Shown here: positions 41,592 to 46,920 of the stretch, one piece after another
How the letters are laid out: every line of letters begins with the position of its first letter
Numbering within the stretch: the stretch's first letter is position 1
Assembly: GCA_947504605.1 (NCBI GenBank)
Contig: CANNJE010000007.1
Coordinates: forward strand, 1 to 46,920
Source: Chitinophagaceae bacterium
GTDB taxonomy: Bacteria > Bacteroidota > Bacteroidia > Chitinophagales > Chitinophagaceae
Length of the DNA stretch: 46,920 nucleotides
Direction of reading: 5' to 3'
Program-made: the position numbers and the translations under genes
The notes under the pieces: model-generated
Told to the model about the DNA's origin: nothing
Seen by the model: the letters and a program-made list of their open reading frames with translations, nothing else
Database searches by the model: none

Positions 41592-42668
41592 TTAATCATT
41601 TTTCATTTCAACTCCGGGCACTTCACATATTAGTTTTGCTCCATAAACCCCTGCAGGTGTCTGATATCCTGGTTTAAAATTTTCATTGAGTATTTTTTCA
41701 ATAATAATAAGAGCAGCATGAGCTGTAATAGTATAACCTTCAGGTCCGCAAAGCATTGAGGTAGCTGTTTTCCCTTCCCCATTGGTTACTTTTCCCCAAA
41801 CCATTCCTGTTGCTTTTTCTCTTTGTTCATCGGTTGGTCCAGCAGGCAATGAATCGATCTTCTTTTTTAATTTATTTCTTACAAAGGATGTTCTCAACAA
41901 CCAGTTAAACAAAAATTGAAATTTTAGAAAATAATAGGCTTTTCTGGAAACTCCTGCATAGGTCTCTATATTGGGTATTCCGGTTGTAGTGTACGCTGTG
42001 GAAATATCTCCCCATGGAATATTCATAACAAACATTTCCTTTGTTTCCTTTTCCGATCCCCTGAAAAAATGAATTGATTTTGATTTAGCCCCTAAAGGCA
42101 CTTTGATTATTTTGCCATTGAGTCTTATTGCGCCGCCTTCACCCAATTTGCAAGCCATGGTTGTGGCAGTGCCATGAGACAGCATGCCTCCCAATGTTGC
42201 GAATGCAAGTTCCAGTTTAATGGCATCAGGTAATTTGTTTTTCAAATCCAGAGCAATGCAGTCGGTTGGTACTACATCAAACCCCACACCAGGCATAATC
42301 ATTAGCCCTGCTGCCATGGCAGCCTCATGGTATTTTTTAAGCATTTCAAAAACAGCAATATCTCCATTTATATCCAGGTAATGTGTCCCTGTTTTAAGAC
42401 AAGCGTCTGCCATTTGTTTTGCAGTATACTCAAAAGGACCGGCAGCATGTAATACGAGCTTTACTTCTTTTAAAGCATCAATCAAAACCGGTTCATCATC
42501 AAGGTTTATTACCCGATATGAAAGATTGAGTTCTGTTGCCATTTTTGCAAGATGCTCTCGGCTTCTGCCCGCAAGTATTGGCTCTAGATTATATTGAGCT
42601 GCAAAACGAGCGATTAGCTTGCCAGTATAGCCATTGGCACCATATAATAAAAATCGATTGTCTAACAT
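41592..42668 (-). CDS. Saccharopine dehydrogenase-like NAD(P)-binding reductase
   Basis: A 358-residue oxidoreductase. It starts with a Rossmann dinucleotide motif (LYGANGYTGKLIARFA, residues 8-23) and goes on with the saccharopine-dehydrogenase-like pattern AGRSREHLAKMATEL and VLHAAGPFEYTAKQM. It resembles the trans-acting enoyl reductase/YwnB-like branch rather than lysine pathway enzymes. No signal peptide. Downstream: ChaN-like gene, 20 bases away; upstream: mono-haem lipoprotein, 89 bases away. The natural substrate is not apparent. Confidence 0.82.
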   Translation of the reverse strand: MLDNRFLLYGANGYTGKLIARFAAQYNLEPILAGRSREHLAKMATELNLSYRVINLDDEPVLIDALKEVKLVLHAAGPFEYTAKQMADACLKTGTHYLDINGDIAVFEMLKKYHEAAMAAGLMIMPGVGFDVVPTDCIALDLKNKLPDAIKLELAFATLGGMLSHGTATTMACKLGEGGAIRLNGKIIKVPLGAKSKSIHFFRGSEKETKEMFVMNIPWGDISTAYTTTGIPNIETYAGVSRKAYYFLKFQFLFNWLLRTSFVRNKLKKKIDSLPAGPTDEQREKATGMVWGKVTNGEGKTATSMLCGPEGYTITAHAALIIIEKILNENFKPGYQTPAGVYGAKLICEVPGVEMKND

Positions 42669-42757
42669 GCTGGTAAGTGTTCAGAGATAATTTTATCCTG
42701 TGGGCTTAAAACCGGCAGAATAAAATTAATTGAGAAAATTGATTGTTTTTAGTTGTT

Positions 42758-43117
42758 TTATTTGCCGGCAAGTCCATCAGTTTTCCATTGCTTAAACACT
42801 GCGATGGTACTGTCTGATAGTTTAGCTCTTTTCATTGGCATAAATCCTCTTTCTCCAGCATTGAGTTCTATACGGCTAATAACAGCATCAATATTGTTTT
42901 TTACGGATTCATAATTATCTAATGCTAGTTTGTTGCCCCCTTTAGCAGGAATGTGACATGGACTACAATTCGCTAAAACCAAAGACTGAATGTTGGTTTC
43001 ATAATTAAGCACAGGAACTGTAGCCGGTTTAGCTACGGCAGTTTTTTTACTAGAAGAACAATAAGAAAAAACCAATACTGTTGACAAACTAAATGCTACA
43101 AACAAAAATTGCTTCAT
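42758..43117 (-). CDS. Mono-haem cytochrome c-like lipoprotein
   Basis: A 119-residue protein whose signal ends in VLVFSYC, with Cys20 a likely lipidation site. A Ser/Thr/Ala/Pro linker leads to one c-type haem motif, Cys51-Ser-Pro-Cys54-His55, with a methionine ligand candidate at Met93 or Met95 in RGFMPMKRAKLS. This is like the planctomycete/Bacteroidota one-haem domain found at the end of larger proteins, here on its own. It would carry electrons at the membrane face. The upstream region has no firm promoter match. Confidence 0.82.
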   Translation of the reverse strand: MKQFLFVAFSLSTVLVFSYCSSSKKTAVAKPATVPVLNYETNIQSLVLANCSPCHIPAKGGNKLALDNYESVKNNIDAVISRIELNAGERGFMPMKRAKLSDSTIAVFKQWKTDGLAGK

Positions 43118-43284
43118 AAATAAAATATTTTAGCTTACAAATTAAGGAAAATAAAATCTACAAAGCAGGTTACTTGATGATTGGCTAAATGAAACAGTCT
43201 TCAGACTTGAATTGTAATAAGCCTAAGCGGCTTAAATTTACAGAAAGGAATTATCTATTTATACTTAAAATAAAACTGTTTGAT

Positions 43285-43779
43285 ATGAAATCACTCTATA
43301 TTATCCGGCATGCTAAAAGCAGTTGGGGCGATTTTTCTCTTCCTGATTTTGAAAGACCCCTGAATGAGCGTGGAAAAAAAGATGCACCTGTTATGGCACA
43401 AAGACTCTTAGATAAAAACACTAAAATAGATTTGTTTATCAGCAGCCCAGCTAAACGTGCTTTAAAAACATGTAAACTTTTTTGTAAGGAGTTTAATGTG
43501 CCTGAAGAAGCTATTTTGGTGATTGATGAGTTATATCATGCTTCAAAGGAAATTTTTTACAATGTGATTGGTAAAATTGACAATAAATATGAGCATGTTG
43601 CCATCTTTTCTCACAACCCCGGCATAAGCGAGTTTGTAAACAGCCTTAATACAAACGTGCATATCGATACGATGCCAACCTGCGCTATATTCGCTGTATC
43701 GATTGATTGCAAAAGCTGGGATCAATTTGAATCCGCTCAGAAAATATTCATTAGATTTGATTTCCCTAAATCCCTTTAG
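43285..43779 (+). CDS. SixA-like histidine phosphatase
   Basis: A 164-residue member of the histidine phosphatase superfamily. I use ATG 43285, which gives MKSLYIIRHAKSSWGD with the catalytic His9 in RHAK; the longer frame from 43189 would add a 32-residue basic tail. SPAKRALKTC (about residue 60) and a late IFSHNPGISEF with the second catalytic His are present. SixA-type enzymes dephosphorylate phospho-histidine proteins or small substrates. It is coupled to the next gene: its stop lies four bases before the next ATG. Confidence 0.88.
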   Translation: MKSLYIIRHAKSSWGDFSLPDFERPLNERGKKDAPVMAQRLLDKNTKIDLFISSPAKRALKTCKLFCKEFNVPEEAILVIDELYHASKEIFYNVIGKIDNKYEHVAIFSHNPGISEFVNSLNTNVHIDTMPTCAIFAVSIDCKSWDQFESAQKIFIRFDFPKSL

Positions 43780-43783
43780 TAAA

Positions 43784-44422
43784 ATGAAACATTATCTAAT
43801 CCTTCCCATTTTTCTCCTGTTTACTTTTTCTTCCTTTGCTCAAAAATCAGAATACCTAATAACAAATACTGGGGATAGTCTCTATGGCAGTATCCAATTA
43901 AATAAAAATTATTTCACTGTAACAACGCCTGAAAATGAATCCCGTTCTATTCATGCGGGAAAGGTGAAACAAATAAATAGTCTACATTATAAGGGTACAA
44001 TTTTTTATGGTAGTTTACTCCCATACAATGATGATTTGTATTATAACAATTTAAGTTCGGCTACAGACAGATTTGATACGGTACTTGTTTTAAAAACTAT
44101 TTATAAAAGCCCTAAAATAGATCTCTTGCAGGCGTATGACAAATTGAAAAGGATATATTATTTTGTTCAAAAACACACAGATAGCGCCGCTACACAAATG
44201 CTTGTAAATTACCAAATACAAATAATTGAGAATCCTGGCGGCCCGGTTCTGGTACAAACCATCAAAGGAGGCATTAAACTTCAACAGATAAAAATATACA
44301 CAGTTCAGTTAAAAAATATGATGGCAGACTGCGTATCAATAAAAGAGCAGGAGTGGGAAGCAATCGACTATCGTAGTTACAGTTTTATACGTATCATCAA
44401 ACTATACAACAAGTGTAATTAG
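43784..44422 (+). CDS. Secreted hypothetical protein
   Basis: A 212-residue protein with a clear signal peptide (MKHYLILPIFLLFTFSSFAQ, cleavage after residue 19 or 20). The mature region is beta/alpha mixed, with YLITNTGDSLYGSIQLNKNYFTV near the start, a style seen in Bacteroidota secreted proteins of unknown function. Start is ATG 43784, four bases past the SixA-like stop, so the two are co-transcribed; the longer open frame from 43703 lies inside the preceding gene. I cannot suggest a role beyond secretion. Confidence 0.72.
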   Translation: MKHYLILPIFLLFTFSSFAQKSEYLITNTGDSLYGSIQLNKNYFTVTTPENESRSIHAGKVKQINSLHYKGTIFYGSLLPYNDDLYYNNLSSATDRFDTVLVLKTIYKSPKIDLLQAYDKLKRIYYFVQKHTDSAATQMLVNYQIQIIENPGGPVLVQTIKGGIKLQQIKIYTVQLKNMMADCVSIKEQEWEAIDYRSYSFIRIIKLYNKCN

Positions 44423-44428
44423 TAAATT

Positions 44429-44893
44429 TTAAAGTTGTTTTTCAAAATAAACAGCAGTGTCAATTGGATTATAGTAGTATGCTGCTATTTCAACAAACCC
44501 ATTCTTCTTATAAAGATTCATTGCTGGCAGCATTGTATTTAATGTGTCAAGTTTTATAGAAGTGTATCCACATTTTTTTGCGAGGATAAGCGCCTCCTTC
44601 AGCATTTCATTTCCAATACCCCTTCCCTGATAAGTAGGAATAACAAACATTCTTTTTAATTCTGCTGTTCCCTCCGTCAATTTTCTTATTCCCACACAAC
44701 CAATAAATTCATTATCCTGACGGCACAAAATTATACCTCCAATATTTGGTGCATACATTTCTTTTAACTCCTGCAACTCCTTTTCAAAATGCTGAAAACC
44801 CAAATCAATGCCTAGCCATTGTGCATATAGTTTAAACAATGCGATTGCAGCATTCATTTGTTCTTCACTAGAAGCTATTATATATTCACGCAT
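44429..44893 (-). CDS. GNAT family N-acetyltransferase
   Basis: A 154-residue acetyl-CoA-dependent acetyltransferase. The pyrophosphate-binding loop is PTYQGRGIGNEML at about residues 94-106; the preceding strand AELKRMFVI and the later LDTLNTMLPAMNLYKKNGF are typical. No signal peptide. Its acceptor is unknown. It overlaps the upstream transporter gene by eight bases, so the pair is translationally coupled; export plus acetylation of a metabolite is possible but not shown. Confidence 0.88.
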   Translation of the reverse strand: MREYIIASSEEQMNAAIALFKLYAQWLGIDLGFQHFEKELQELKEMYAPNIGGIILCRQDNEFIGCVGIRKLTEGTAELKRMFVIPTYQGRGIGNEMLKEALILAKKCGYTSIKLDTLNTMLPAMNLYKKNGFVEIAAYYYNPIDTAVYFEKQL

Positions 44894-45779
44894 TCTTCAA
44901 GGTTTTGTTGCTTAAATAAAGGCCCAGAAAAATACAGGCTGCTGCTGCAAGTTTGGTAGCAGTTAAAGATTCTCCGAGAAAAGAAATGGCAATCGCTGCG
45001 GCAAAAATTGGTTGTGAATATATATAAGATCCAGCTATTGATGCACCTAAAATTTTAATCCCATAAACATTAAAGAGGTAGGCTAGAAAAGTGCCGGTAA
45101 TTACAACCAGTCCAAGATTCGTCCAAGCAAGTGGGGTGAAGGTATCCCATGAAACCTCATTAAACTCTTGCCAACAGAAAGGCAACATCATAAAAAAACC
45201 AATTGTAAAAATGACCCTGATAATCAAAATTGGATCATAGCTTTTCATTAGAGGTTTCACCAGTATAAAATAAAATGTATATGCAATGGCATTACTGATG
45301 ATAAGCAAGTCTCCTAAATAAGCCTTACTTCCTTCTCCAAAATTTTCTTTTGACGTTACCAGTATAACAGCCCCAGTAATTCCCAAAACAAGACCACTTA
45401 TTTTAAACTTATTTAATCGTTCCTTCAAAATCCAGGCGGCAATCATTACAATTAAAATAGGGGTTGTTAGCATTAGTAATGCTGCGTGAATAGAAAAAGT
45501 GAGTGATAAGCCTTTTACAAACAAGAGCTGGTTTACAGCAACTCCAGTTAATGCACATAAACTGAAGCGCCCTAAATCCTTTTTATTTATAAGTGATTTT
45601 ACGGGTTTAAAAATAAAAAGAATCCATAATAATACAGTCGTTAATCCTACTCGTATAATATTAATGGCAAAAGGTTTTGCAAATCCTTCATTAACAATAA
45701 ACTTAATGGCAGATAAATTAATTGCAAAAAAAACATTGGTTCCCAGCAGTGCTAAATGTGCCTTAGTAGTAGGTTTCAA
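44886..45779 (-). CDS. DMT-superfamily EamA transporter
   Basis: A 297-residue inner-membrane protein with ten hydrophobic helices in two EamA repeats (first about 5-140, second about 150-290). Signatures: PFAINIIRVGLTTVLLW, LLMLTTPILIVMIAAWILKERL at the end of repeat 1, and GSYIYSQPIFAAAIAISFLGESL in repeat 2. Such transporters export amino acids or related metabolites; substrate here is unknown. A hairpin terminator between this gene and recA shows it has its own promoter, which I could not find with confidence. Confidence 0.9.
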   Translation of the reverse strand: MKPTTKAHLALLGTNVFFAINLSAIKFIVNEGFAKPFAINIIRVGLTTVLLWILFIFKPVKSLINKKDLGRFSLCALTGVAVNQLLFVKGLSLTFSIHAALLMLTTPILIVMIAAWILKERLNKFKISGLVLGITGAVILVTSKENFGEGSKAYLGDLLIISNAIAYTFYFILVKPLMKSYDPILIIRVIFTIGFFMMLPFCWQEFNEVSWDTFTPLAWTNLGLVVITGTFLAYLFNVYGIKILGASIAGSYIYSQPIFAAAIAISFLGESLTATKLAAAACIFLGLYLSNKTLKNA

Positions 45780-45822
45780 TAAATCCCGGTTTTGAAGAGC
45801 AAAGTTCGGTTAACTAAAACAA

Positions 45823-45850
45823 AAAACCGTCTTTAGAAAAAGACGGTTTT
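45823..45850 (-). terminator. Terminator of recA
   Basis: Perfect 12-bp stem AAAACCGTCTTT / AAAGACGGTTTT, loop AGAA. On the minus strand the stem is followed by TTGTTTTAG, 44 bases beyond the recA stop. Confidence 0.85.
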
Positions 45851-45893
45851 AATACTTAATAACCCAACTAAAAAATATGCTTTGGTTATTTTA

Positions 45894-46892
45894 TTAACCT
45901 TGATTTTCTTTTATTTTTTCTCTGATTTTAGCTTCAATTTCATTAGCAAGTTCTGGATTGTCTTGCAAAAGCTTTTTTACACCTTCTCTTCCCTGGCCAA
46001 GTTTATCGCTGTTGTAACTAAACCAGCTGCCACTTTTTTGCACAATACCAAGTTCCACACCCATATCTATAATTTCACCAAGTTTAGAAATTCCTTCTCC
46101 GTAAATGATATCAAATTCGGCTTGACGGAAAGGCGGAGCTACTTTATTCTTAACCACTTTTACTTTAATGTGATTACCTACTACTTCATCTCCATCTTTA
46201 ATTTGTGCTAGTCTGCGAATATCTAATCGTACAGATGCATAAAATTTCAAGGCATTACCACCAGTAGTAGTTTCTGGGTTACCAAACATAACACCAATTT
46301 TTTCTCTTAACTGGTTAATGAATATGCAACAACTGTTGGTTTTAGAAATAGTAGCAGTTAACTTTCTGAGTGCCTGGCTCATTAATCTTGCCTGAAGCCC
46401 CATTTTACTATCCCCCATTTCTCCTTCGAGTTCTCCTTTTGGCACCAATGCTGCCACAGAGTCAATAACCACTACATCCAAAGCTCCGGAAAGTATCAGC
46501 CTGTCTGCAATTTCCAATGCCTGTTCTCCATAATCGGGTTGAGATATCAGCAAATTATCTATATCAACCCCAAGTTTTTGGGCATAATTGCTATCAAATG
46601 CATGTTCCGCATCAATAAATGCACACATACCACCTTTTTTTTGGGCTTCCGCAATGACATGTATTGCCAGCGTGGTTTTACCTGATGATTCAGGGCCATA
46701 AATTTCTACGACTCTTCCCTTAGGCAAACCGCCAATACCTAAGGCGACATCCAATCCTATCGATCCTGTTGATATTACTTCCTGCTCTGTTACTCCTTTA
46801 TCACTCATCATCATTACCGATCCTTTGCCAAAATCCTTATCAATTTTATCCATTGTAAGTTTAAGGGCTTTTAATTTTTCTGCGTTGCTCAT
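45894..46892 (-). CDS. recA: Recombinase RecA
   Basis: A 332-residue DNA strand-exchange ATPase and SOS co-protease. Walker A is GPESSGKTT at 66-74; the conserved [25 protein letters not shown] region forms the DNA-binding loops, and the family pattern [14 protein letters not shown] is present. The C-terminal tail is short and only mildly acidic, and the protein is a little shorter than E. coli RecA (353), as usual for Bacteroidota. Only 28 bases upstream are in the window, so the promoter cannot be judged; I see no LexA-type palindrome in that piece. Confidence 0.97.
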   Translation of the reverse strand: MSNAEKLKALKLTMDKIDKDFGKGSVMMMSDKGVTEQEVISTGSIGLDVALGIGGLPKGRVVEIYGPESSGKTTLAIHVIAEAQKKGGMCAFIDAEHAFDSNYAQKLGVDIDNLLISQPDYGEQALEIADRLILSGALDVVVIDSVAALVPKGELEGEMGDSKMGLQARLMSQALRKLTATISKTNSCCIFINQLREKIGVMFGNPETTTGGNALKFYASVRLDIRRLAQIKDGDEVVGNHIKVKVVKNKVAPPFRQAEFDIIYGEGISKLGEIIDMGVELGIVQKSGSWFSYNSDKLGQGREGVKKLLQDNPELANEIEAKIREKIKENQG

Positions 46893-46920
46893 GTTTTTAA
46901 TTTTAGTTGATGTATCTGAA

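Noticed and set aside
1-46920. CRISPR arrays, insertion sequences, prophage, toxin-antitoxin or defence islands
   Set aside because: No regularly spaced repeats, transposase, integrase, phage structural or defence-type proteins are seen on either strand.

Overview
The window is an ordinary, gene-dense stretch of chromosome from a member of the Bacteroidota, most like the family Chitinophagaceae (Ferruginibacter-type relatives); the family placement is inference from gene content. Evidence for the phylum: a secreted protein ending in the gliding-motility/type IX secretion C-terminal domain, families typical of the phylum (DUF4834, DUF2911, TIGR02757, the long amidophosphoribosyltransferase-like protein, PorT-like outer-membrane barrels), AT-rich DNA, start codons without strong Shine-Dalgarno sequences, and repeated promoter elements of the form TAnnTTTG followed by GC, the -7 box of the Bacteroidota primary sigma factor.

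Layout. 1-7442: the 3' end of a large adhesin-like T9SS substrate, lysS, a DUF4197 lipoprotein, a patatin-like lipase, a flavin reductase/fumarylacetoacetase-family pair, and a fatty-acid hydroxylase. 7455-16299: a minus-strand block with a four-gene operon (cystathionine gamma-synthase family, beta-lactamase-like serine hydrolase, TIGR02757, small hypothetical), an asparagine synthase, tandem DUF2911 paralogues, an ACP-phosphodiesterase-like protein and an alpha/beta hydrolase. 16499-19130: plus-strand deoxyhypusine-synthase-like protein, GH53 galactanase lipoprotein and a small membrane protein. 19263-29271: minus-strand rhodanese-thioredoxin lipoprotein, outer-membrane barrel, tRNA-Asn, Rieske protein, hflX, a SurA-like isomerase, and the classic rimP-nusA-infB translation/transcription operon. 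29432-34351: DUF4834, a HAD phosphatase, a CAU-anticodon tRNA that looks like tRNA-Ile2, a 0.68-kb intergenic region with tandem terminators and a degenerate 24-bp repeat, an outer-membrane barrel, the PurF-like protein and a small membrane protein. 34359-46892: radical SAM/B12 protein, M14 metallopeptidase, S1/P1 nuclease, ChaN-like protein, saccharopine-dehydrogenase-like reductase, mono-haem lipoprotein, SixA-like phosphatase with a coupled secreted protein, GNAT acetyltransferase with an EamA transporter, and recA.

Most genes are housekeeping, central-metabolic or envelope functions. Operon-like groups are supported by overlaps or gaps of a few bases: 10835 to 7455, 14093 to 12873, 29271 to 24438, 43285 to 44422 and 45779 to 44429. 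I see no insertion sequence, prophage, CRISPR array, toxin-antitoxin or defence cluster, and no block of strange base composition.

I did not find a convincing new multi-gene system. The points most worth a second look are single-gene: the bacterial deoxyhypusine-synthase homologue that keeps the catalytic lysine but seems to lack the eIF5A-side histidine, the radical SAM protein with a CX4CX2C cluster motif, the PurF-like protein with an altered acceptor-site segment, a hairpin in the rimP-nusA-infB leader, two genes that may be transcribed leaderless, and the repeat-bearing intergenic region at 30455-31136.
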